A stretch of 64,000 nt of DNA from Halomonas cupida (GCF_900142755.1 NZ_FRCA01000008.1:164341-228340), one strand, 5' to 3'; counted from the stretch's first letter, positions 26,186 to 35,788 are shown. Translations and numbers: made by a program. Notes: generated by a model from the letters alone, not told the origin.

Positions 26186-27244
26186 TCAGACGGTGCGCTG
26201 CTCGAGATCTGCCACGGCCGCGAGAAACCGCTCGATGTCCTCGTGCCGCGTATCGAAACCGGTAATCAGACGGACTTCACTGGTCGCTGCATTCCACAGG
26301 TTGAAATAGCTGACCTGCTGCAACGGCTCAACCCAGTCCTCCGGTAAGGTGGCGAAGATCATATTGGCCTCCACCGGGCTATTCAGCTGGACCGACGGAT
26401 ACTGCTGGAGGCTCTCGGCCAGTAGAGCCGCCATGCGATTGGCGTGCTCGGCATTACGTTGCCACAACTGGTTGTCGAAATAGGCCAGGAACTGAGCGGC
26501 AAGAAAGCGCTGCTTGGAAACAAGCTGCATGCCCTGCTTGCGGATGAAACCGTATGAATCGGCCAGCGCTGGATTCAGAACCACGATTGCCTCGGCCATC
26601 ATCAGACCGTTCTTGGTGCCACCGAATGACAGCACATCGATACCCAGTTCAGTGGTCAGCTCACGCAGCGTCAGGCCCAGCGCGACGGCGGCATTGGCCA
26701 GTCGAGCCCCATCCATGTGTACCCGTAACCCATGCCGCCGACTCAGATCCACAAGGGCAGCGATCTCCTCGGCCCGATACAGAGTGCCGCGCTCCGTCAC
26801 CTGCGTCAGGCTGACTACGCCCGGCTGGCTGTGATGGACGATGCCTGCGGTCTTCTGAAGATGTGCCTCGACAGCGGCCAGATCCAGGCGACCATCCGGT
26901 GATGGAATGCCGACCAGCTTGCTGCCGATGACATTCTCGGGAGCCCCACACTCATCGACCAGCAGGTGAGCAACATCACTGCACATGATGGACTGATGCG
27001 AGGCCAGCATGCCCTTGAGCGCCAGCACATTGGCAGCGGTGCCAGTGGTCACCGCGAAGACTTCAACATGGCCACCGAAGGTCTCGCGAAAGCACTCGTC
27101 CATTCGTGCCGTCCAGGGATCATTACCATAGCCGAGACTGTGCCCGTGATTGGCCTCGGCCAGTGCCTCCAGCACCAGAGGATGTACACCCGAGGCATTG
27201 TCACTGGCCAGCATGCTCAAGGAACCGTCAGTGCTCTTGTTCAT
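26186..27244 (-). CDS. ltaE: low-specificity L-threonine aldolase
   Basis: 352 residues, a PLP fold-type I beta-eliminating lyase. The PLP lysine is in SFGGTKNGLM, and the cofactor aspartate in HMDGARLANA. It cleaves threonine or allo-threonine to glycine and acetaldehyde, or runs in reverse. Its ATG overlaps the soxG stop (ATGA), so it is translationally coupled to the sarcosine oxidase genes. The coupling suggests that glycine made from sarcosine is condensed with an aldehyde, or that both routes feed one glycine pool (inference). Confidence 0.92.
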   Translation of the reverse strand: MNKSTDGSLSMLASDNASGVHPLVLEALAEANHGHSLGYGNDPWTARMDECFRETFGGHVEVFAVTTGTAANVLALKGMLASHQSIMCSDVAHLLVDECGAPENVIGSKLVGIPSPDGRLDLAAVEAHLQKTAGIVHHSQPGVVSLTQVTERGTLYRAEEIAALVDLSRRHGLRVHMDGARLANAAVALGLTLRELTTELGIDVLSFGGTKNGLMMAEAIVVLNPALADSYGFIRKQGMQLVSKQRFLAAQFLAYFDNQLWQRNAEHANRMAALLAESLQQYPSVQLNSPVEANMIFATLPEDWVEPLQQVSYFNLWNAATSEVRLITGFDTRHEDIERFLAAVADLEQRTV

Positions 27245-27969
27245 CGCAAACCACCTCGGTCTTCATTGGCAACCTTCTCGGCTGATATCGTTGTAGCCAG
27301 CCCCGTCCCCGTCGTGGATGGCTCCAGTTCGAGTCCATGGTTGGCGCCCTCGATGGCATCCTCCAACCACTGCCACACTGATCGTGCCAGACTGCGCTGC
27401 ACGAACAGCTCGATGTCTGCCTCGGCGCGGCCATACAGTAATATCGCGACACCTCGATATGCCGTTGCCAGTCCCTGGCCCGGAGGCCAGGCATGTATCG
27501 ACAGTTCCGCACTGATATCGCCCTGCAACAACGCTCGCACAGCACCACCGGACAGCCGCAGACGACACCAACCATGACTCACGTCGGTCACCATCAGACC
27601 AGCATCCTGCTGCAGGCGCTCGACCAACGCTGACGACGCTCTTGACTCCAGCACCAGCATGCCGCGCTGCGGCCCGCTTGCCAGCCAGTAACCATGCTGA
27701 TGCTGATGCTGATGCTGATGCTGATGCAGCTCACCCTCTGACCCATCCAACAGTTCATCCAGCAATTCATCCAATAACGCAGGGGACATCCCCTGCAGCG
27801 CCAATATCTGCTGCGGCGCATCGACCTCCATGCCAAGCCCATTCCTGAGGATATTCGAGACTCCCGCCAGTGCTGTCGCCGGGGTTCCTTCAACGACGGT
27901 GGAGGGAGCCGGGCCCGGTACTTTCCTGGGTTGCGGATCAGGCACGCAGACGCTCTCCCTTCGGGTCAT
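27241..27969 (-). CDS. soxG: sarcosine oxidase gamma subunit
   Basis: 242 residues, somewhat long for SoxG (about 200). Its start overlaps the soxA end by 32 nt and its stop overlaps ltaE. It is a GcvT-related structural subunit of the heterotetrameric oxidase; the C-terminal half has the family's AWPPGQGLATAYRGVAILLYG strand region in outline. Residues about 91-103 are a His-Gln dipeptide run encoded by a hexanucleotide tandem repeat (see 27697-27726), an insertion in a variable loop. Confidence 0.85.
   Translation of the reverse strand: MTRRESVCVPDPQPRKVPGPAPSTVVEGTPATALAGVSNILRNGLGMEVDAPQQILALQGMSPALLDELLDELLDGSEGELHQHQHQHQHQHGYWLASGPQRGMLVLESRASSALVERLQQDAGLMVTDVSHGWCRLRLSGGAVRALLQGDISAELSIHAWPPGQGLATAYRGVAILLYGRAEADIELFVQRSLARSVWQWLEDAIEGANHGLELEPSTTGTGLATTISAEKVANEDRGGLR
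27697..27726. repeat. hexanucleotide repeat inside soxG
   Basis: About five perfect copies of CTGATG on the plus strand, read as alternating His-Gln codons in soxG. Length changes by whole units would add or remove two residues without a frameshift. Confidence 0.9.
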
Positions 27970-30900
27970 GGAACACGGTGTCGGTCACTTCGACCTGGAC
28001 ACATTGATCAGTCAACGGAGCAACGGCATACAACGTTGCTCCCTTCTCCACAGGCTCCACCAGCCCCAGCGCAATCGGGTCCTCCTGCATCACGCTATAC
28101 CCCGGTGAGGTGATCCTCCCCAGACTCCGCTGTGGTTCTCCGCTCCAGGGGCGCAGCAGCAACTGCGCTCCCGCAGGAATAGCCGAGTGCCCATCGCAGG
28201 AGCGAAAACCGCTCAGCCTCTGGCGTGACCTATCGGACAGCGCGGGGAGTGCCAGTGAACGCCTCCCCACACAGTCATTCTCACCACGCAACATGCCACC
28301 CATGCCGATATCCATGGGCGTCACACGACCATCGATGTCGGCACCCACAATCAGGTGGCCCTTCTCGATGCGTAGATAGTCCATCGCCTCCAGTCCATAA
28401 GGCGCGATACCAAGGTCCGCGCCCTGCTCGAGAAGGCGTTGCCACAAGGCCAGGCCATTATCCGCCGGAACGGCAACTTCATAGGCCAGCTCTCCAGAGA
28501 AACTGATTCGAAACAGACGCGCGGGCCCGGCATCGAAAGTCGTCTCGCGGTAGGCAAGAAAAGGAAAGGCCTCATTGCTGACATCGTCATCGGGGAAGGT
28601 ACGTGCCAACACTTCTCGACTGCGAGGGCCGGCCAGCGCGACGACGGCCCACTGCTCGGTCACCGGCTCGATCATCACCTTCAGCTCAGGCCAGACCATC
28701 TGCTGGTGGAACTCGAGATGCGCCAGCACTGCACCGGCATTGACGGTGGTGGTGCTGATCAGGAAACGTTGATCGGCAATGCGTACCACGGTGCCATCAT
28801 CGAAAACCCGCCCATCCTCGCGCAGCATGAGACCGTAGCGCGCTTTGTGCAGCGGGGCCTTGCCGGGATTGTTGAGGTAGATTCGATCAAGAAACTCGGC
28901 AACATCAGGCCCCTGCAATTCGATCTTGCCGAGCGTGCTGACATCGGCAATGCCAACACGCTCGCGCACGTTTCGAGCCTCGCGGCACGCAGCCTCATGC
29001 AGCGTCTCGGTACCTTCGCCCGCACGACCTGCCGCTGTTTGATGCTGGTTCAGTCGACTTCGATCAGGTTGACGCTCAACTTGTAGGCGCCGCCCATGTA
29101 GACACTGCTCTTGTAAACGATAGTACTGGGGGCGTACCCAGAGGCTCGAAGGCATGAACACCGCACCATGCTGCTGATGCCAGTCATGCATTGGCGAATA
29201 GCGGGTGGCATCCAGGCGTTCGCCACTCTCACGCCCCGCCAGACTTCCCAGCGGTACCGGTGAGAACGGCGGCCTGAAGGTTGTGGTACCCACCTCTTCG
29301 ACCGGGCGCGACAACCGTTGCGCCACGATGCTCATGCCATTGATGTTGCTGGTCCGCCCCTGGTCGGTCCCCATGCCCAGGGTGGTATAGCGCTTGACGT
29401 GCTCGATGCTGCGATATCCCTCGCGCAGAGCCAGTTCCAGGTCCTTGACCTGGACATCATGCTGGAGATCGACAAAGGTGCTTGCACCCTCGCCTACCTC
29501 GTTGCTGCCTACGCCACTGACCAGAGGGCTGGTCTCGGTGCAGGCGAATACCGGACAGGGGATCGCCGGAAGTCGGACAGCACTCTTCGACTCCAGACCT
29601 TGCACCGCCCTTATTCCGGCCTCCCGCCCACTGAGAAGAATATCCACCAGCCCGGCAACACCAGCACAAGACCCCGCCGGAGTCAGGTCAGGCAAGGACA
29701 TGCTTTCGACGGGCACAAAGGCCCCCCAGTCATCACTGAATACCACCCGCTGATTGTCGAGTCCACCCTGGGCCAGCAGATGCAGGGTCGGCGTCCAGCC
29801 ACCGGACACGCAGAGCAGATCGCAATCGATATGTCTTTCCACTCCAGCCGATTCCAGCGAGATCCGCTTGATGCGCTTGCGCCCATGAACCGCCTTGATG
29901 CGTACCCCGGCCAGGCATGAGACTTCCGCCAGCCCATCCATCGGACCAGGTGAATGACTCGGCACCTCTTCTCGCTGGTCAAGAATGGCCACTGGTGTAA
30001 TGCCCGCCTCGCACAGTGCCTGAGCACAGGCATAACCACTGTCGTTATTGGTCAGAATCACCGGACGCAGCCCCGGCACCACACCATAGCCCCGCAGATA
30101 ACGACGCACGGCGCCGGACAACATGACACCAGGTACATCGTTGTTCGGGAACATCAAAGGCCGTTCGATGGCTCCCGTTGCCATGATGGTATGGCGAGCA
30201 TTGACGGCGATCAGTAGCGTTCCCTGCTCATCACGCTGGAGAAGCTGATAACGGTGATGGCGATAACGACCATGAACGGTGGTTCGCCTCAGCAGCCGCA
30301 CATTGGCCATGGTCTCGAGTCGAGTCACCATGTACTCGACCCAGGCATGGCAGGGCATTCCATCGAGGGTCACGCTGTCATCAAGCAGCAGGCCACCTGG
30401 TGTGTCACGCTCATCGGCGATCAACACACGCGCACCTCCATTCGCAGCGGCAAGCGCGGCCATCAAACCTGCAGGACCGGCCCCCACCACCAATACATCA
30501 CAGAACAGACGGCGCTTGTCGTGGCGACCACCATCAGGATGCGAGGGTGCCCGTCCCAGCCCGGCAGCCCGCCGAATGGCAGTCTCATACCATGGCCACG
30601 CCCAGGCAGGGCGCATGAAGGTCTTGTAGTAGAACCCTGCACCCAGCAATGGAGCCACAAGCTGTGCCATGCTGCCGATATCCCAGCGTACCGAAGGCCA
30701 GGCATTCTGGCCCCTCGCCTCCAGACCATCATGCAGCAGGACCTCCGTGGCCCGAAGGTTGGGGTGGTGCCGTCCCTTCTCGCCCACTTCAACCAGTGCG
30801 TTGGGCTCCTCGACGCCGGCACTGAAGATGCCCCTCGGGCGGTGGTACTTGAAACTGCGCGCCACCACATCCACGCCATTGGCCAACAGCGCTGACGCCA

Positions 30901-31006
30901 GGGTATCCCCCTGCCAGGCCGAATACTCGACCCCGTCGAAACGAAAGCGAATCGGCTGCCGAACATCAATGGAGTGTCCGTTGCCGATGCGAAACTTCTG
31001 GGTCAT
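27938..31006 (-). CDS. soxA: sarcosine oxidase alpha subunit
   Basis: 1022 residues. Start chosen at MTQKFRIGNG, with GGGAGGGAAGG before it and an ATGA overlap with the soxD stop. N-terminal [2Fe-2S]-fold-like region, then a Rossmann NAD-binding motif (VLVVGAGPAGLMAALAAANGG near residue 160) and a C-terminal aminomethyltransferase (GcvT-like) domain from about 610 that carries tetrahydrofolate. The complex oxidises sarcosine to glycine, passing the methyl carbon to folate as 5,10-methylene-THF and giving H2O2. Length is as expected for the family (about 1000). Confidence 0.96.
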   Translation of the reverse strand: MTQKFRIGNGHSIDVRQPIRFRFDGVEYSAWQGDTLASALLANGVDVVARSFKYHRPRGIFSAGVEEPNALVEVGEKGRHHPNLRATEVLLHDGLEARGQNAWPSVRWDIGSMAQLVAPLLGAGFYYKTFMRPAWAWPWYETAIRRAAGLGRAPSHPDGGRHDKRRLFCDVLVVGAGPAGLMAALAAANGGARVLIADERDTPGGLLLDDSVTLDGMPCHAWVEYMVTRLETMANVRLLRRTTVHGRYRHHRYQLLQRDEQGTLLIAVNARHTIMATGAIERPLMFPNNDVPGVMLSGAVRRYLRGYGVVPGLRPVILTNNDSGYACAQALCEAGITPVAILDQREEVPSHSPGPMDGLAEVSCLAGVRIKAVHGRKRIKRISLESAGVERHIDCDLLCVSGGWTPTLHLLAQGGLDNQRVVFSDDWGAFVPVESMSLPDLTPAGSCAGVAGLVDILLSGREAGIRAVQGLESKSAVRLPAIPCPVFACTETSPLVSGVGSNEVGEGASTFVDLQHDVQVKDLELALREGYRSIEHVKRYTTLGMGTDQGRTSNINGMSIVAQRLSRPVEEVGTTTFRPPFSPVPLGSLAGRESGERLDATRYSPMHDWHQQHGAVFMPSSLWVRPQYYRLQEQCLHGRRLQVERQPDRSRLNQHQTAAGRAGEGTETLHEAACREARNVRERVGIADVSTLGKIELQGPDVAEFLDRIYLNNPGKAPLHKARYGLMLREDGRVFDDGTVVRIADQRFLISTTTVNAGAVLAHLEFHQQMVWPELKVMIEPVTEQWAVVALAGPRSREVLARTFPDDDVSNEAFPFLAYRETTFDAGPARLFRISFSGELAYEVAVPADNGLALWQRLLEQGADLGIAPYGLEAMDYLRIEKGHLIVGADIDGRVTPMDIGMGGMLRGENDCVGRRSLALPALSDRSRQRLSGFRSCDGHSAIPAGAQLLLRPWSGEPQRSLGRITSPGYSVMQEDPIALGLVEPVEKGATLYAVAPLTDQCVQVEVTDTVFHDPKGERLRA

Positions 31007-31272
31007 GACCTTCCCTCCCCACCACGACATACGGGAGATATGAGGTGAGTGCGCGTATCACGTTGGATGATGAACCAGCCTCGACACCCCAGCGCATGGT
31101 GCCAGTACTCGAGGTATTGGCCGGCCGGGTTGTCACGATGAAATAGATGCTCGCTCCACTCGCTATCACTCAGCTCCTGCGGATCCGCTGGGCGAGGAAA
31201 GCTGGCATCACCCCAGAAGGCAAACTCGGTGTAATCCCGTTCACCGCAGAACGGACAAGGTATGCGTAACAT
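31003..31272 (-). CDS. soxD: sarcosine oxidase delta subunit
   Basis: 89 residues from the ATG with AGGAG 8 nt upstream; a longer frame adds six unlikely residues. The zinc site residues are visible: C6 and C9 in CPFCGERDY, a His in the HLFHRDNPAG loop and a Cys in HALGCRGWF. It is a small Zn-containing subunit that joins the alpha and beta subunits. It overlaps soxA by ATGA. Confidence 0.95.
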   Translation of the reverse strand: MLRIPCPFCGERDYTEFAFWGDASFPRPADPQELSDSEWSEHLFHRDNPAGQYLEYWHHALGCRGWFIIQRDTRTHLISPVCRGGEGRS

Positions 31273-31342
31273 GGACTCTCTCCTGGCCATCCGGATGTCG
31301 ACTTGTCTCGATGCGCTTCAGGCACCGGCCCCAATGGCAGCG

Positions 31343-32602
31343 TCAGTGGTACATCCAGGGACGTGGACCATGGCCTTCTTCGCTGACCACGGCTCCCGTG
31401 GTAAATCGATCAAGGCCAAACTCCGCTGCCAGCGACGGAGTGGTGTCAGTGGCAATCATCGCCGCCAGCACTTCGCCCGCCGCCGGGGTTGCCTTGAATC
31501 CGCCATAACACCAGCCAGCGTTGACGTAGAGGCCGTCAATGGAGGTATGCGACAGAATAGGGCTGCCATCCATCGACATATCCACGACGCCTCCCCAGGT
31601 CCGCATCACGCGCAACTGCTCGAAACCGGGAAACAGGCTGAGACAGACCCGAGCGATCTCCTCGAACGTACGGGGATCACCGACGCTGGTCGCGTTGTTG
31701 TAGCCGTCGATATCGCCACCGAGGACCAGCTCCCCCTTGTCGGTCTGGCTGATATAGAAGTTGTGCACACCATGCGTCACGATACAGTCGAGCACCGGTT
31801 TGACCGGTTCGGTGACGCAAGCCTGCAATAGATGGTTTTCCAGCGGCATGGTCAGACCGACCATGCGTGCCAGATGGCTGGTCCCGCCTGCCGCACAGAG
31901 CGCCAGGCGTGGCGTGGCAATGCGCCCGCGACCAGTGTTGACCGACTCAACCCGACCCTCTCGAGTCTCGATGCCGGTGACTTCACAGTTCTGGAAGATA
32001 TCAACGCCCAGCGCCATGGCCGCCCGCGCGTACCCCCAGGCGACCGCATCATGACGTGCGGTTCCCGCCTCATGCTGAACCATGCCGCCGACAATTGGAT
32101 GACGTGCCTGTGGATCGGTATCCAGTATCGGTACTCGTCGGCGAATATCCTCCACCGACAACAGTTCCGCCCCGACACCATCGACCATCATGGCGTTGCC
32201 GCGCCGGGCCAGATCATCCATCTGCGAGCTGCTGTGCGCGAGGTTGATGATGCCTCTGGGACTGAACATGACGTTGTAGTTGAGCTCCTGGCTGAGCCCT
32301 CGCCACAGCTCCAGGGCACGGTTGGTCATCGCTCGTCGTGCCGGGTGAAAGTAGTTGGAGCGGACAATGGTCGTGTTGCGAGCCACGTTGCCCCCACCCA
32401 GCCAGCCCTTGTCGACCACCGCGATATTGGTCATGCCGTGCTGGCTGGCCAGGTACCATGCTGCTGCCAGACCATGTCCACCGGCGCCGACAATTACCGC
32501 ATCGTAGGACGGTTTGAGGGGACGTTCGGGAAGTGCTTCCGGCCAGTGGGCATTACTGCGCCACGCATGTCTTGCCAGAGTGGCGAGAGAATATCGGCTC
32601 AT
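31343..32602 (-). CDS. soxB: sarcosine oxidase beta subunit
   Basis: 419 residues from the ATG preceded by GGGAG at 7 nt spacing; the longer frame adds 30 residues of non-homologous sequence. DAO-type flavoprotein: the FAD dinucleotide motif is YDAVIVGAGGHGLAAAWYLA near residue 32, and the FMN-linking and sarcosine-binding residues lie in the C-terminal half (HTSIDGLYVNAGWCYGGFK, given as landmark). Order soxB-D-A-G is the standard operon order. Confidence 0.96.
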   Translation of the reverse strand: MSRYSLATLARHAWRSNAHWPEALPERPLKPSYDAVIVGAGGHGLAAAWYLASQHGMTNIAVVDKGWLGGGNVARNTTIVRSNYFHPARRAMTNRALELWRGLSQELNYNVMFSPRGIINLAHSSSQMDDLARRGNAMMVDGVGAELLSVEDIRRRVPILDTDPQARHPIVGGMVQHEAGTARHDAVAWGYARAAMALGVDIFQNCEVTGIETREGRVESVNTGRGRIATPRLALCAAGGTSHLARMVGLTMPLENHLLQACVTEPVKPVLDCIVTHGVHNFYISQTDKGELVLGGDIDGYNNATSVGDPRTFEEIARVCLSLFPGFEQLRVMRTWGGVVDMSMDGSPILSHTSIDGLYVNAGWCYGGFKATPAAGEVLAAMIATDTTPSLAAEFGLDRFTTGAVVSEEGHGPRPWMYH

Positions 32603-32711
32603 GTAAAGACTCCCAGCCGGGGATGATATTGGCGGCACGACCCGAGTGCGTTCTGGCCTGCCGGGTTTCGTTGCAACCTGAAATACGGCCACCCGGATAC
32701 GGCATGATTGT

Positions 32712-33857
32712 TCACAGACAAGTCCTGACCGGTGTATGGGTCAGTACATCCCCCCCCTGCTCGGTAACGACGACGGTATTGGAAAGGAAGCAATCGCCGA
32801 TGTTGGAGCCGAGAATCCACGACAGGATATGAAAGGACATGCCTGCCTCCAGGCGCATATCGCTGTCACTACGCAAACCGATGACCTGGCTGCCACCGGT
32901 CCAGGACGGTGGGTAACCGATACCCACCATGTATCCGCAGTGGTGGCGACGATAATCACGAATACCGGACTGCTCCACCGAGGTTTGCCACTGCGCATAG
33001 ACATCGCGCGCCAGATTGCCGGGACACAGCACATCGACCACCGACTGGAAGGCGTTTTCACAGGCTTCACTGGCGATGAGGGCAGAGTCCGGCGCCTGCC
33101 CCAGATGCACCAGGCGTCCCGCCGGCGCGTGATAGCGTCCAACACAGCCCGACATCTCGAGAAACAGGGCGTCGCCATGCTGGAGCCGCTCATTGCTCCA
33201 GGTCGTATGCTCCTGATGAATACGGGAGGCAGGGCGAATGAAGGGAGTGAACCCCGGAGGCTCGCCACCGGCCAGTACCATGCGCCGATGCACTTCTGCG
33301 GCAACATCCGTTTCACTGGCCCCTACCTGGATCACCTGCATCGCGGCATCAAACATTTCATCGGTGACCCGCGCCGCTGCCCGCATATATTCCAGCTCAA
33401 GTGGTGACTTGACGAAACGCAGCTGATCCACCAGTCCGCTGGCATCCAGCGACCGCATGGACGTCAGCTCACCACAGAGGCCCTCGTAAACAGCAACCGG
33501 CATGCCACTGGATTGCTTTTCGATACCCACGCCAGGGCCCACGCCAAGTTCCAGCATGACCCCGGCGATACAACGCTCGGCCGGTTCACTGTCGGAAAAA
33601 CCGACGAACTCCACCTGCAGTTGCTGGTCCTCGATGGTCGCACGCTCCATCTCTCGCGTGACCAGCACGGGGCGCCCCTCCAGAGGGACGACCAGCACGT
33701 GGAGAGCGAAGTAGCCCAGGTGGTCGAGACCCGCGAGGTAGAGGATGTTCTCTGGCTTGGATACCAGCAGACAATCCATTCCCCTGTGCTCCATCTCGCT
33801 GCGCACGCAACGCAAACGGTCTGCCAACTCCTGCGGCGGGAATACTGTCAATGTCAT
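32712..33857 (-). CDS. M24-family hydrolase, creatinase/ectoine-hydrolase-like
   Basis: 381 residues with an N-terminal creatinase-N domain (about 1-140) and a pita-bread C-terminal domain. The metal ligands of true M24 peptidases are not conserved. The first Asp motif reads LEMSGCVGRYHAPAGR, and the Glu motif reads EAGMSFHILSW. Two histidines (in IHQEHTTW and RRHHCGYMVG) remain. This is the pattern of metal-independent creatinase (creatine to sarcosine and urea) and of ectoine hydrolase (DoeA). Position between the BCCT carrier and soxB favours a reaction that yields sarcosine (inference), but the end sequence also resembles DoeA. Confidence 0.7.
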   Translation of the reverse strand: MTLTVFPPQELADRLRCVRSEMEHRGMDCLLVSKPENILYLAGLDHLGYFALHVLVVPLEGRPVLVTREMERATIEDQQLQVEFVGFSDSEPAERCIAGVMLELGVGPGVGIEKQSSGMPVAVYEGLCGELTSMRSLDASGLVDQLRFVKSPLELEYMRAAARVTDEMFDAAMQVIQVGASETDVAAEVHRRMVLAGGEPPGFTPFIRPASRIHQEHTTWSNERLQHGDALFLEMSGCVGRYHAPAGRLVHLGQAPDSALIASEACENAFQSVVDVLCPGNLARDVYAQWQTSVEQSGIRDYRRHHCGYMVGIGYPPSWTGGSQVIGLRSDSDMRLEAGMSFHILSWILGSNIGDCFLSNTVVVTEQGGDVLTHTPVRTCL

Positions 33858-33900
33858 CCTGCAACCTCACTCATCTCGATGGCCATCACGAACCACCTTC

Positions 33901-35478
33901 TCATTCTGCAGACCCACTGGATGTCACCCTGGTGGGCGCACCACGGACGTTATATTTCCAGGCTTCGTCCTCATCCATCATCTTCTTCGCCGCGTAGACC
34001 GCCGACAGCTGGATGAACACGATGGGCAGGCCGAGCAGACCGGAAGTCACTTCCAGCGGAGCCAGGCCCCCGACCTTCATCAATACCAGCGCGATGACCG
34101 AGATGATGAGTGACCACATCAGGCGGATGCTGCCGGACGGATCCTGCTTGTGCATGTCATTGGTGTCGGTGTAGGCGGAGACCGAGAAGGTGGTGGAATC
34201 GAGGGTGGTGGCGAAGAAGGTCATGGTCAGGATCGAGAACACCACCAGCGTCAGCAGACCACCGGTCACTGAGCCGACGATCTCGGCAATCGCCGCCATC
34301 TGGCCCTTGTCATTGAGGATCTCCATCACCGGAACAGAGCCATCACTGAACACTCCTGCCCCCAGACCACCGAGAATGGCTGTGGCAATCCAGGCCAGTG
34401 CCAACGGCGCCAACAGATAGGAGAGCAGCAACTGACGAATGGTGCGACCTTCAGAGATCTTGGCGGCGAAGATACTGTGCAGCAGTGACCAGGTCGCGCC
34501 ATAAGCCCACCAGAAGATGGTGTAGCGCTGCACATCGAAGGCTCCTTCCACGCCCGGCGGTTCCGGCGTATTGATCACAAAGGCATGGAAGTTACTGGCC
34601 AGGCTGGCCAGGGTGTCGAAGAAGAAGCCGAAGATGAAGGTGGTCGGGCCAGCAATGATGATGAACACGCCGAGCATCGCCGCCACGTACATGTTGACCG
34701 AACTGAGCACCTTGATACCCTTTTCCAGCCCGAGCATGACACTGGCGGTAAACAGGACGATCCACACCAGGGTCACGCAAAAGGTGAGAGCAAAGCTACT
34801 TTCTACACCAAGTATCTTGGCCACGATCGCTGTGACAATCGGTGTTCCCAACCCCAGGAAAGTTGCCGCCCCGGCAACAATGGCAACCAGGAAGAGAATA
34901 TCGACCACGATGCCGCCGGCCCCATCAACAAAGCGATTGCCGAAGATACAACGGTAGATCTCTGACATGCGCAGAACTGGGGTTCTTCTCACATACAGCA
35001 GATAACCGATAGCCGGTGCCCCCATGGAGAAGATGGCAAAGGTCTGGAAGCTCCACAGATACATGCCATAAGCATTACCAAAGGCCAACGCACTTTCGGT
35101 CAGCGGCTCAAGCCCCAGCGGTGGTGCCTGAGCGATCGGCGCCCAGGTAATGACCCCGGTACGCATGATGGTCGAGCCAATGCCCATGGCGACGATGATT
35201 GACAGATAGGCGCCCCATCCGAAACGCGGTTTGCTGTCCGGTGCGCCCAGCACCACGCTACCGTACTTCGTGCAGATGAAGTACAGGCTGGCGAGGGTCA
35301 TCAGGATCGAGAACCACACATAGAAATTTCCGCCATAGTCGACGATGACGGCAAAGATGGCGTTGAGGACACCCAGCGACTCCTCCTGCCACACCACCAT
35401 GGGTATGCAATAGATCACAAGAATCAGTAGCGCGGGCCAGGTTATCCTGTGATTGATCGTCAAGCTTGGCTTGTTCAT
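33901..35478 (-). CDS. BCCT-family betaine/carnitine/choline-type transporter
   Basis: 525 residues from the ATG with GGAGG 8 nt upstream; 26 extra N-terminal residues in the longer frame are rejected. Twelve transmembrane helices of the BCCT fold. The conserved SEGRTIRQ segment after TM8 is present, but the usual Trp-rich ...W.PF.G... entry reads WWAYGATWSLLHS, so the binding box has diverged. It is the first gene of the sox operon and should import the quaternary or methylated amine degraded by it. The C-terminus is short, lacking a long osmosensing tail as in BetP or BetT. Confidence 0.9.
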   Translation of the reverse strand: MNKPSLTINHRITWPALLILVIYCIPMVVWQEESLGVLNAIFAVIVDYGGNFYVWFSILMTLASLYFICTKYGSVVLGAPDSKPRFGWGAYLSIIVAMGIGSTIMRTGVITWAPIAQAPPLGLEPLTESALAFGNAYGMYLWSFQTFAIFSMGAPAIGYLLYVRRTPVLRMSEIYRCIFGNRFVDGAGGIVVDILFLVAIVAGAATFLGLGTPIVTAIVAKILGVESSFALTFCVTLVWIVLFTASVMLGLEKGIKVLSSVNMYVAAMLGVFIIIAGPTTFIFGFFFDTLASLASNFHAFVINTPEPPGVEGAFDVQRYTIFWWAYGATWSLLHSIFAAKISEGRTIRQLLLSYLLAPLALAWIATAILGGLGAGVFSDGSVPVMEILNDKGQMAAIAEIVGSVTGGLLTLVVFSILTMTFFATTLDSTTFSVSAYTDTNDMHKQDPSGSIRLMWSLIISVIALVLMKVGGLAPLEVTSGLLGLPIVFIQLSAVYAAKKMMDEDEAWKYNVRGAPTRVTSSGSAE

Positions 35479-35551
35479 ACGCCAGACCTCCATAAGTTGT
35501 TGTTGTCGGAAGCACTGATTGCTGTTGCAGGCCCTGGAGGTCATCAACCTC

Positions 35552-35591
35552 TTCACCTCAGAACATACTCGTTCACCTCAAGACATACTCC
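35552..35591. promoter_or_regulatory. tandem 20-bp direct repeat, candidate operator
   Basis: Two contiguous units, TTCACCTCAGAACATACTCG and TTCACCTCAAGACATACTCC (17 of 20 identical), start 74 bp upstream of the BCCT start. Adjacent equal repeats of two helical turns suit a regulator binding as a tandem dimer. Function is inferred. Confidence 0.55.
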
Positions 35592-35788
35592 GCCACCGCT
35601 GGAGCAGCATCTTGATACAAGTTACGAGCCAGGCAACCTGGCCGGTGCTCCCCTCGCCAGGCAGGCATATCCAGGCCAGACCGATGCCGCAACTCCAACC
35701 CATGAGACCTGAGTCACAGGCCATAACATGCCTTTTTAAACTTGGATCCAAGATGGAAGAGCAATACTGGGAGGTCAAGTACGAGAAT

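Noticed and set aside
35552-35591. CRISPR repeat-spacer array
   Set aside because: Two adjacent 20-bp units without spacers and no cas genes. The heptamer arrays also lack spacers. The Cas4-like domain at 52.6-54.9 kb belongs to a helicase fusion.
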